Virus record (IMG/VR): IMGVR_UViG_3300036841_000289
Location: 1-28,469 of that record
Reading direction: 5' to 3' (one strand)
Length of the DNA stretch: 28,469 nucleotides
Source of the DNA: a virus
Shown here one piece after another: positions 18,360 through 23,916 of the stretch (positions are counted from its first letter, which is position 1; each line of letters begins with the position of its first letter). Below the pieces are notes generated by a model. It had not been told where the DNA came from and searched no databases. It worked only from the letters and a program-made list of their open reading frames with translations. Both the position numbers and the translations under genes were made by a program.

Positions 18360-18925
18360 AGACAGAAGCCCCGAGTCGTAGCCTCGAAGCTGCGTGCCGT
18401 CGTCGCTACGGGCCCAGGGCCTCTATCTGCCTTTACCAGCGATGGGAGCGTAGCTGATGTTGTGCACAGCGCACCAGTGATCGCCGAATAACGGCATTAC
18501 GTCGTTATTGGCGAGCCCGACGCTAACCAGCCGCCCGCATGGTCCGGGCTGGCATGACCGAAAACTGTCGGGGCCGGGATGAACTCCGGTTCGAACCCAG
18601 GTCGCACTGGACGGTTGCGTGCGCCCGGAAATGGGTGTCCGGGAGTTCTTGCACACCGAAGACCGACGATCCGACCCGGGCAAGCGTGCCGTCCGGGGCG
18701 AGTCGGGGTGAGACCCGGAGCGTGGCGGGACAGGGGAAGCCCGAACCCGGCCCGAGACGTCGGATGTGCAGGGACACCGCGACCAGGTAGCCGTGACGGC
18801 TGGAACACCCGGAGTCCGGTGCTGCCGAGACCGCACGGCCCCAGTTAGCGGCTGGGGCTGCCTGAACAAGGCCGAAGGCATCTGTCGTTAGCTGCCGCCG
18901 TAACCCCCTGCTGGAGGGGGTGGTG
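18358..18925 (+). ncRNA. Candidate structured noncoding RNA of about 570 nt
   Basis: No open frame here has phage-like codon use, yet inverted repeats are dense. Main helices: CGTAGC/GCTACG (18377-18382 with 18405-18410); TCGCCGAATAACG with CGTTATTGGCGA (18481-18493 with 18503-18514, 12 pairs and one bulge); CCAGCC/GGCTGG (18527-18532 with 18547-18552); CCCGGA/TCCGGG (18624-18629 with 18638-18643); a long-range pair TGCACA plus CCGACG with CGTCGG plus TGTGCA (18650-18655 and 18663-18668 with 18758-18763 and 18765-18770) enclosing CCGAC/GTCGG (18671-18675 with 18702-18706); AGCCG-TGA-CGGCT (18789-18801); CGGCCCCAG/CTGGGGCTG (18836-18844 with 18852-18860). A -10-like box precedes and a 7-bp GC hairpin ends it. 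No match to tmRNA, RNase P, SRP or group I/II introns was found by eye. Large phage RNAs such as GOLLD and ROOL are the natural comparison, but no membership is claimed. Ends and strand are inferred. Confidence 0.5.
18903..18921 (+). terminator. GC-rich hairpin, likely end of the structured RNA
   Basis: ACCCCCT (18903-18909) and AGGGGGT (18915-18921) form a perfect 7-bp stem with a 5-base loop. There is no T-run after it, which is common for actinobacterial terminators. A second small inverted repeat GGCATC-CT-GATGCC follows at 18933-18946. Confidence 0.4.
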
Positions 18926-19031
18926 GTGTCTCGGCATCCTGATGCCACCGGTACGGGGTGTGGGATGCGTCGACAGCCTGATCCTGGGTGCGGGAGCAGG
19001 CAGCGGATGCCCTAGGGTCGGGAGGCAACGG

Positions 19032-19340
19032 TTGGACATCCAGCCACATGTCACCACCTACCGGGACGGGAACGGACCTTACGTGCCACTTGCCACCAAC
19101 TTCCCGCGCCGCCAGGCACCCACCGGATCCTTGCGTTGCCTGGCCTGCCTGTCCCGGCACCGGCTCACCCGGATCTGTCTCGGGCAGGGTGTCACCTGGA
19201 TGTGTCCGACCTGCCTGCGGCTGGTGGACCACCTGGCCAGTGTCGAGGGGGTGGACCGGGACCGCGCGGTACGCCGCACGGTGCGGACCATGCGGGCGGC
19301 CTCGGCAGCGGAGACGATGCACCGCGCGGGCCGCCGTTGA
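19032..19340 (+). CDS. Small CxxC...CxxC zinc-binding-type protein
   Basis: The 102-residue frame contains LRCLACLSRHRLTRICLG, then VTWMCPTCLRLVDHLA. CxxC pairs sit at residues 36/39 and 58/61, with an extra Cys49, a classic small zinc-ribbon layout. A basic C-terminal helix follows (DRDRAVRRTVRTMRAA). I placed the start at TTG 19032, because GGGAGG at 19020-19025 lies 6 bases upstream. An ATG at 18942 is in frame but lies within the structured region and would add residues without codon bias. Zinc binding is inferred from the motif; DNA, RNA or protein binding are all possible. The gene ends in front of a series of hairpins and converges on the minus-strand secreted-protein gene. Confidence 0.65.
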   Translation: MDIQPHVTTYRDGNGPYVPLATNFPRRQAPTGSLRCLACLSRHRLTRICLGQGVTWMCPTCLRLVDHLASVEGVDRDRAVRRTVRTMRAASAAETMHRAGRR

Positions 19341-19346
19341 TAGGTG

Positions 19347-19373
19347 CGGCACCGGGGAGGGTAGGCCGTGCCG
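19347..19373 (+). repeat. Small hairpin with GGGGAGGGT loop
   Basis: CGGCAC (19347-19352) pairs with GTGCCG (19368-19373). The loop contains GGGGAGGGT (19354-19362), which occurs again in the loop of the larger hairpin 6 bases downstream (19405-19413). Confidence 0.5.
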
Positions 19374-19378
19374 GTAGT

Positions 19379-19439
19379 GGAAAGCCGCCGGTCCAGACGA
19401 CTCAGGGGAGGGTCGTTGGGGGTGGACCGGCGGCTTTCT
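19379..19439 (+). terminator. 15-bp stem hairpin with nested inner hairpin
   Basis: A perfect inverted repeat (19380-19394 with 19424-19438, left arm GAAAGCCGCCGGTCC) forms a 15-bp stem, extended by one G-U pair. The 29-base loop holds an inner ACGAC/GTCGT stem (19397-19401 with 19412-19416). The 5' AAA and 3' TTT at the stem base fit a terminator after the zinc-binding-type gene, but the long structured loop is more than a terminator needs. Confidence 0.6.
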
Positions 19440-19461
19440 GCCTGCCCATCATGACGGACCG

Positions 19462-19496
19462 CCCGTAAGACGGGGGTAGTGCGTCATCTAGATGAC
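19462..19496. repeat. Two short palindromes, including GTCATCTAGATGAC
   Basis: CCCGT-AAG-ACGGG at 19462-19474 is a 5-bp hairpin with a triloop. GTCATCTAGATGAC at 19483-19496 is a perfect 14-base palindrome, placed 2 bases before the convergent terminator. Such a loopless palindrome is better suited to binding a dimeric protein than to folding in RNA. No promoter is next to it. Confidence 0.45.
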
Positions 19497-19497
19497 A

Positions 19498-19533
19498 ACG
19501 AAGGCCCCGCCGGAAAAGTGACGGGGCCTTCGT
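19498..19533. terminator. Bidirectional terminator between convergent genes
   Basis: ACGAAGGCCCCG (19498-19509) and CGGGGCCTTCGT (19522-19533) form a perfect 12-bp stem with a 12-base loop. It stands between the plus-strand zinc-binding-type gene and the stop of the minus-strand secreted-protein gene at 19551, so it can end transcription from both sides. Confidence 0.8.
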
Positions 19534-19550
19534 CGATCAGGTGGTGAATG

Positions 19551-20600
19551 TCAGCGCCGTCCGGTGGACGTGTAACAGGACGCGGTAGCTCGCGCTATCG
19601 CACCAGCCCCACCTGTGCTCGCGGCATTGAGCACCAAGGGTCCGCCGTCCAGCGAGACGGTAACAGTACCCACCGTCCCCGCCGGGGTCGAGGCATATAC
19701 CGGATCACGTGAGGTCTGCACGAACTGCACATTGATCCCGATGTCTCGTTGTTGCCCGAAGTCATCGGTCGCGAACTGCATCGTCAATGACCGACAGCTG
19801 CCTGGATTGTCGTGGTCAAAGATCACGTTGTCGGTATATTTCGGCGCGGTCGAGGTATCCACGATATCTGTTGTGTTGAACAGCGAGTTGCCGACTTGGG
19901 TCGTCTGGGGATAACTGCCACGTTCCGAGAACATCGGTGTGAAGTTGATGGTGGCGTAGCTGTACACCGGCGTGCCCTTACCGACGGCGAGTGCCGAGGA
20001 CCCCCGGTAGGCCACTAGCCGGTAGTACATCCTGCCCATCGGGATCTTGGGAGCGGTGACCGTGCCGGACGAGTGATAAAGCCGCATCACCGAGTGGTAG
20101 GTCGAGCCGTAGGTGCGTTGCAGGGTCAGCGACCAGCCGGAGGGCAGGTTGTGCGCCGCGTAGCTGAAGGTGGCCCCGGTGGAGTTCGCGGTGACGTGGG
20201 TGTGTATCCCCTTGAGGCTGACGCTGACCGCCGGGAGCACCCCGACGTAGGACGACCTGGTGCCGGTCACCCAGCGGTGGTGGTAGACCGCGAGCCGGTA
20301 CCGGTAGGTGCCGGTGTAGTTCAGCTTCGGCGCGGTCACCGTTCCGGAGCGGCGGGTGCCCAGCGCGACCACGGTGACCCACTTCTTGCCGGAGAGCCGT
20401 TGCAGGTAGCCGTGCGACCCGGCCGGGACGTGGTGTTCGGCGAAGCTGAAGACCTCCGAGTGCCTGACGTTGATGTAGCGCTGGCTGGCGTGCAGGCTGG
20501 CGTGGGCGGCGGCGGCTTGGGCCGCCGGTGCGACTGCCAGACCCCCGGCCAGCAGCCCCGCGCCGGTGAGCGCGGCGACCAGTTTCCGATTGACGTGCAT
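19551..20600 (-). CDS. Secreted Ig-like host-type protein (candidate moron)
   Basis: The start is ATG at 20600 (reading leftwards), with GGGGGGA upstream; an in-frame start at 20666 would put a terminator hairpin inside the gene. The 349-residue product begins with a Sec signal peptide: MHVNRKLVAALTG, a hydrophobic core and cleavage near AQA-AAA at residue 29. Two tandem Ig-like repeats follow, sharing the pattern 'LQR...GTVTAP......YRL': YLQRLSGKKWVTVV and GTVTAPKLNYTGTYRYRLAV (about 46-115), then TLQRTYGSTYHSVM and GTVTAPKIPMGRMYYRLVAY (about 120-200). The last 145 residues look like an NPCBM-type beta sandwich (SCRSLTMQFATDD, AGTVGTVTVSLDGGPLVLNA) holding the only two cysteines, a possible disulfide. 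Such proteins are known from actinobacterial hosts. In a phage, on the opposite strand, it suggests lysogenic conversion or surface modification. No catalytic motif is visible. Confidence 0.8.
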   Translation of the reverse strand: MHVNRKLVAALTGAGLLAGGLAVAPAAQAAAAHASLHASQRYINVRHSEVFSFAEHHVPAGSHGYLQRLSGKKWVTVVALGTRRSGTVTAPKLNYTGTYRYRLAVYHHRWVTGTRSSYVGVLPAVSVSLKGIHTHVTANSTGATFSYAAHNLPSGWSLTLQRTYGSTYHSVMRLYHSSGTVTAPKIPMGRMYYRLVAYRGSSALAVGKGTPVYSYATINFTPMFSERGSYPQTTQVGNSLFNTTDIVDTSTAPKYTDNVIFDHDNPGSCRSLTMQFATDDFGQQRDIGINVQFVQTSRDPVYASTPAGTVGTVTVSLDGGPLVLNAASTGGAGAIARATASCYTSTGRR

Positions 20601-20628
20601 GCGGTGTATCCCCCCGAAGACGTAAGAA

Positions 20629-20651
20629 GAAGCCCGGCTGATCCGGGCTTC
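20629..20651 (-). terminator. Intrinsic terminator/attenuator between HTH and secreted-protein genes
   Basis: GAAGCCCGG and CCGGGCTTC form a 9-bp stem with a 5-base loop. Read on the minus strand the stem is followed by TTCTTCTTA, so it is a terminator for the HTH gene. It lies only 28 bases before the secreted-protein ATG, leaving little room for a separate promoter, so it may act as an attenuator. Confidence 0.75.
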
Positions 20652-20681
20652 CGTCTCGGGCAACATAGCTGGCGGTGAGGA

Positions 20682-21023
20682 TCATCGCCACTTCAACGGT
20701 TGCCCGCCCGCCTGGCGAACCCCGCCCGCCTTCTGGAACCGTTCGTGCACGGCGGACCGGGACATGCCCATCGCGTCGGCGATCTCCGCCCAGGAGTAGG
20801 CCCACCGGTCGGTACGCAGCTCGGTGATCGCGGCCAACAGCTCGTCGTCGAGCTGGGCACGCAGTTCGGCCAGACCCTGCAGCGCGACCAGGTCGCCCTC
20901 CTCGGCAGTGCGCCTGCGCAGGCCCCTGACGACGCGCTGGACGAACCCGATGTACTCGGTGTTCTCCCGGCGGCGTTTCGTCGATCTGGTGTCCGGAGAT
21001 CCGGACGTCATCGTGGCAGTCAT
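20682..21023 (-). CDS. Small HTH DNA-binding regulator
   Basis: I chose the ATG at 21023 (GGAG 9 bases upstream), giving 113 residues. A basic N-terminus (TKRRREN) and a charged helical middle (about 25-70) are followed by a helix-turn-helix at about 78-98: SWAEIADAMGMSRSAVHERF. This has the AxxxGxS spacing of sigma-region-4/TetR-like recognition helices. The C-terminus is short and basic (PLKWR). The gene is divergent from the early operon starting at 21242, across a 218-base region with several inverted repeats, the usual layout of a phage repressor or switch regulator. The repressor role is inferred from position. It is followed by a strong terminator. Confidence 0.78.
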   Translation of the reverse strand: MTATMTSGSPDTRSTKRRRENTEYIGFVQRVVRGLRRRTAEEGDLVALQGLAELRAQLDDELLAAITELRTDRWAYSWAEIADAMGMSRSAVHERFQKAGGVRQAGGQPLKWR

Positions 21024-21241
21024 CTGGTAACGCTCCAAACGTAAGAGATGCCGGATGAGATAACCGGCGTTAGGACTACGGTACAACAACTCACGAATTG
21101 CCAGCAACCGTTACAACCGACTAATCTCCACCGGTTGCGGTCTCTCGATCGGTGTGCGTACGATCACACTTCATCCTGACCTGGTCAGTTGATTTTCCTG
21201 CCCTGGGTCGGAAACTACGTGAGATTACGGGGACGTGACGT
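21024..21241. promoter_or_regulatory. Divergent control region between regulator and early operon
   Basis: This gene-free stretch is richer in A+T than its flanks and should hold promoters for both directions. Inverted repeats seen: GCCGG/CCGGC (21050-21054 with 21064-21068); GCAACCG/CGGTTGC (21104-21110 with 21132-21138); GTGTG/CACAC near 21152-21169; and CTGACCTGGTCAG (21176-21188). No convincing paired -35/-10 was identified by eye; TTGATT at 21189-21194 is the best -35 on the plus strand. Confidence 0.55.
21176..21188. promoter_or_regulatory. 13-base palindromic operator candidate
   Basis: CTGACC-T-GGTCAG is a perfect 6-1-6 palindrome directly before TTGATT (21189-21194), so a bound dimer would cover the -35 side of the early promoter. 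The neighbouring HTH protein is the obvious candidate ligand. Confidence 0.45.
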
Positions 21242-22093
21242 ATGACTAGAACATGGCAGGACAACGCGCACGAGTTCGGCGCGTTGACCAAGCAGGGCAA
21301 GGACTTCCGGCTCGCGTTGCTGGTCGCCTGCTCGGTCGAACGAGGACGGCCTGGACCGAAGGCGATAGACCCAAACGGGTCTATCTCCACCAAGGTCGAC
21401 GCCAAGTCGTTCGCAGAGGTGGCGCTGGGCATCCGCAAGTCCGACCGTGTACTGCGTCACTTGGATGCCTGGAACAAGATGGCCGAGGCGTTGCCCGATC
21501 AGGTGCCTGTCGCCGACACCCTCACTCCCGTCGACGCCGAGACCTTCGGCGAAGTCAGTGAGGAGGTCCAAGACAAGTTCGCCGAAGTCTTCACGTCGAT
21601 CACCGACGAGAAGCCGACTGGCGGACGCCCACGCGACTCCAAGCCCGAGGATGCGGCGGCGATCATCGGCAAGCGCGGTGCCAAGGCCGTCCTGGACGAG
21701 ATGTCCACCGACGAGTTCAACAAGCTGGCCGAGGCGGTTAGCAAGAAGCGTGCTGAGAACTTTGAGTCCGATTTCGCCAAGCAGCGCAAGCGCAAGCCCA
21801 AGCCGAAGGACAACGGCAACGACGGTGGTGCGGACAAAGACGAACTGGCCAAGCAGGCCACCCGACTCGCCTTGTTCGCCCAGACCGAACCCGGTCCGGG
21901 TTCGTTGTTGGAGATCAACTCAATTCTCGTCGGCCCTAAGCGGACCCATCTGGATGCCGAGATCTTCCAGTATTTAGGGGAATGGATCGACCGGATGCGG
22001 ATGGGTCTCGACATGGTCGAACGCGCTCTCAAAAGCGCCACGACCGGCGAGGATCTGGCGGGCCAGATCGAAGACTTCCTCAGCGAGCAGTAG
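21242..22093 (+). CDS. Hypothetical 283-aa early protein
   Basis: This is the first gene of the early plus-strand operon, starting at ATG 21242 with CGGGGA upstream. The product is mostly helical and charged. The N-terminal part (HEFGALTKQGKDFRLALLVA, then KSFAEVALGIRKSDRVLRHL) could form a DNA-binding helical domain. A Lys-rich segment around 175-195 (KQRKRKPKPKDNGND) looks like a disordered, nucleic-acid-binding linker. The C-terminal helices (WIDRMRMGLDMVERALKSAT) may dimerise. I do not recognise the family. Its place beside the switch region suggests an early regulatory or DNA-maintenance role, which is inference. Confidence 0.78.
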   Translation: MTRTWQDNAHEFGALTKQGKDFRLALLVACSVERGRPGPKAIDPNGSISTKVDAKSFAEVALGIRKSDRVLRHLDAWNKMAEALPDQVPVADTLTPVDAETFGEVSEEVQDKFAEVFTSITDEKPTGGRPRDSKPEDAAAIIGKRGAKAVLDEMSTDEFNKLAEAVSKKRAENFESDFAKQRKRKPKPKDNGNDGGADKDELAKQATRLALFAQTEPGPGSLLEINSILVGPKRTHLDAEIFQYLGEWIDRMRMGLDMVERALKSATTGEDLAGQIEDFLSEQ

Positions 22094-22138
22094 AGGGCGA
22101 GCTGGGGCAGAAATCTACCAAGAGGGAGGTGAACACAT

Positions 22139-22603
22139 ATGGGACGACGATTACAAGCAGCGTCAACCGTGGCCTTCCTCAAGCAACGCGGGGGAGCTAA
22201 CTGGATAGATCTTGCCGCCGAGTTCGGTGTCACCCGGGCAGGGGTGAAGAACCGGATCAAGGCGGCCCGGATCTACCTGGTAGAACAAGGTGCGCGAGAG
22301 ACGATCGCGAGACCGACCCGGGAGAACGATTTCCTGTACATGGTGACCGGGCAGTTGTACGGCACCAGTTGGACAGAGCCCGGCATTACCCCGGGAGCCA
22401 GGGATGATCTCCAGGCGATTCGCGGGATCTTGATCAGGATGCGCGATCAGATCGAGATCGGGTTGGACAACGAGGTCAACCGCAAGAGCGGCCAGTACCG
22501 CGAAGGCCAGAAGGTTGCCGCGTCGCTGACCTTGGTCATCGACGAGACTGACAAGAAGGAGAAGGTCATCAGGAAGTATCTCGCCCGCAGTATGGGCACC
22601 TGA
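22139..22603 (+). CDS. Early HTH protein, 154 aa
   Basis: A strong ribosome site (GAGGGAGGTGA) precedes ATG 22139. An N-terminal helix-turn-helix lies at about residues 22-44 (WIDLAAEFGVTRAGVKNRIK), followed by a helical part with DDLQAIRGILIRMRDQIEIG, and a C-terminus KKEKVIRKYLARSMGT. The Arg-rich, helical C-terminal half could mediate oligomerisation. It follows the 283-aa gene by 45 bases and precedes the replication ATPase, so it may be a transcription or replication-origin factor; which of these cannot be told from the sequence. Its stop codon lies inside the stem of the hairpin at 22600-22664, so translation to the end would compete with folding. Confidence 0.75.
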   Translation: MGRRLQAASTVAFLKQRGGANWIDLAAEFGVTRAGVKNRIKAARIYLVEQGARETIARPTRENDFLYMVTGQLYGTSWTEPGITPGARDDLQAIRGILIRMRDQIEIGLDNEVNRKSGQYREGQKVAASLTLVIDETDKKEKVIRKYLARSMGT

Positions 22604-22664
22604 CCGAAGGCCGGGCAGGCGGCGTCCCGTCGCAAGTTCTGCCGCCTGCCTGGTCCTCGGTCAG
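22600..22664 (+). terminator. Very long hairpin covering the stop of the HTH gene
   Basis: CTGACCGA (22600-22607) pairs with TCGGTCAG (22657-22664). GGCAGGCGGC (22614-22623) pairs with GCCGCCTGCC (22641-22650). The segments between them also pair, apart from one A-C mismatch and two G-U pairs, giving a nearly continuous 24-bp helix with a 17-base loop. It lacks a T-run. It most likely ends or attenuates the first early transcript. Confidence 0.7.
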
Positions 22665-22698
22665 GACCTAAAGAGTATCAGGTTGAGATGACTCAGGA

Positions 22699-22737
22699 TA
22701 TGATTAGTCCTGTAATTGACAACCGCTTATTACAGGA
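22699..22737 (+). promoter_or_regulatory. -10-like box and inverted repeat overlapping the ribosome site
   Basis: TATGAT (22699-22704) is a good -10 but has a poor -35. Just downstream CCTGTAAT (22709-22716) and ATTACAGG (22729-22736) form a perfect 8-bp inverted repeat with a 12-base spacer, extended by a T-A and a G-U pair. Its right arm contains the AGG of the likely Shine-Dalgarno (AGGA, 22734-22737). It could be an operator or an RNA hairpin hiding the ribosome site. TCAGG recurs at 22661, 22678 and 22693. Confidence 0.45.
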
Positions 22738-22748
22738 TCTTACGTAGC

Positions 22749-23840
22749 ATGGAACACTTCACAGAACTGGCACGGATGCCGCGCAGCAAGGTCGATTGGC
22801 TCTGGCGACCTTACATCCCAGCTCGGCGATTGACGATCATCGAAGGTCATCCGGGCGAGATGAAATCGACACTGACTCTTGATCTTGCGGCTCGGGTCAC
22901 CCGAGGGATACGGATGCCCGACGACACGTCGGGACCCGAGGCGACCAATGTTGTGGTCATCTCGGCCGAGGACGATCCGGGCGACACCATCCGGCCTCGA
23001 TTCGAGGCTGCCGGTGGTGACGTTGCCCGGGTGTCGGTGCTCGACCCGAATGCCGAACAACTGTTGTCCTTCCCCGAGGACTCGGCCGTGTTGGAACAGT
23101 TCGTGGTGGACCACGAGGTCGGGCTGGTGATCCTGGACCCTCTCAATGCCTTTCTCGGGGATGGAGTCGGCACCAACTCCGACCACTCAGTGCGTCGCGC
23201 CCTACTGCCGCTCGCCCGGATGGCGACCCGTACCGGCGTGACGATCGTCGTGATCAGACATTTGACCAAGGCAAAAACGGAAGATCCACGCCTTCGTGGC
23301 CAGGGATCGATCGCGTTCACCGGCGCGGTGCGTTCGGGCTTGCTGGTGGCGACAAGGCCGGAAGAACCGGAGGTGCACTATCTGGCGGCGGTCAAGCACT
23401 CACTGACCGCACGGCCACCGACATTGATGTTCCGGGCCGCCGAGGTGCCGAAGCTGGATACCGTCAAGATCACCTGGGTGGGCCCGGCGATCGACGTCAC
23501 CGCCGCCGACCTGTTGACTCCGGCAGGCAAAGGATCTGACTCGCCCACCATGCAGTGCGCAGTGGCGTTGCGTGGCTACCTGACGCAACGGCACGGACAC
23601 GCACCTGCCAAGGAAGTGGGCGACGAAATGGCCCGCCTCGGGTTCAGTGCCGGAGTGGTGCGGCGTGCCAAGGAAGGGCTGGGGATCGAGTCCAAGCGGC
23701 AGCGGTGGGGCCAAGGCGGGACCTGGGAGTGGCACTTGAACACGGAGCGGACGCTAGCCGTGGTCGCCCCCATAGATGCCATAGATGTACCACCGACACC
23801 TATGGCACCTATGAACGGCGAGGACGGAGAGCCCAAGTAG
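22749..23840 (+). CDS. RepA-like AAA ATPase (replication)
   Basis: The 363-residue protein belongs to the AAA_25/RepA-like RecA-fold group of hexameric replicative or plasmid helicases. Walker A is GHPGEMKST (33-41) and Walker B is LVILDP (Asp130). A sensor-like VVIRHLTK follows, with a Q-loop-like LRGQGSIAFTGAVRSGLLVA, both typical of the family. The C-terminal third has a winged-helix-like part (CAVALRGYLTQRHGHAPAKE, then ARLGFSAGVVRRAKEGLGIE) as in RepA/phage primase-helicase tails. I chose ATG 22749 (AGGA at 22734-22737); a TTG at 22716 is in frame but would start inside the inverted repeat. The product probably unwinds or loads at the phage origin. 'EM' inside the P-loop is unusual but the Gly, Lys and Ser/Thr are kept. 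Confidence 0.82.
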   Translation: MEHFTELARMPRSKVDWLWRPYIPARRLTIIEGHPGEMKSTLTLDLAARVTRGIRMPDDTSGPEATNVVVISAEDDPGDTIRPRFEAAGGDVARVSVLDPNAEQLLSFPEDSAVLEQFVVDHEVGLVILDPLNAFLGDGVGTNSDHSVRRALLPLARMATRTGVTIVVIRHLTKAKTEDPRLRGQGSIAFTGAVRSGLLVATRPEEPEVHYLAAVKHSLTARPPTLMFRAAEVPKLDTVKITWVGPAIDVTAADLLTPAGKGSDSPTMQCAVALRGYLTQRHGHAPAKEVGDEMARLGFSAGVVRRAKEGLGIESKRQRWGQGGTWEWHLNTERTLAVVAPIDAIDVPPTPMAPMNGEDGEPK

Positions 23841-23866
23841 ACAACTCACAAAATGGCACGTACACT
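23838..23866 (+). promoter_or_regulatory. Promoter for the 54-aa and DinG-like genes
   Basis: TAGACA (23838-23843) and TACACT (23861-23866) are separated by exactly 17 bases, a near-consensus sigma-70-type pair. The -35 box uses the TAG stop codon of the upstream ATPase gene. Transcription would start near 23873, giving a leader of about 44 bases before ATG 23917. Confidence 0.65.
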
Positions 23867-23916
23867 TAGACCTACACACTCAACTACGTACCACGTACTA
23901 CGAAGGAGCCATCACC

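Noticed and set aside
18585-18612. tRNA T-loop-like string GGTTCGAACC in the gene-free region
   Set aside because: The T stem has a C-A mismatch, no complementary acceptor arm (AGTGCGA) lies upstream, and no anticodon arm with T33 was found on either strand. It is kept only as part of the candidate structured RNA.
18358-18925. tmRNA, RNase P RNA, SRP RNA or group I/II intron
   Set aside because: No tag frame ending in Ala-Leu-Ala-Ala, no GGTTTCGAC 5' element, and none of the conserved core strings of these RNAs were seen. The flanking genes also do not form a split gene.
18423-18948. Open frames on both strands in the gene-free region
   Set aside because: They overlap one another, lack ribosome sites and lack G/C third-position bias; the translations are Arg/Pro/Ser-rich and not protein-like.
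22716-22721. TTGACA as the -35 of the RepA-like gene
   Set aside because: No acceptable -10 lies 16-18 bases downstream, and the start of transcription would fall after the chosen ATG.
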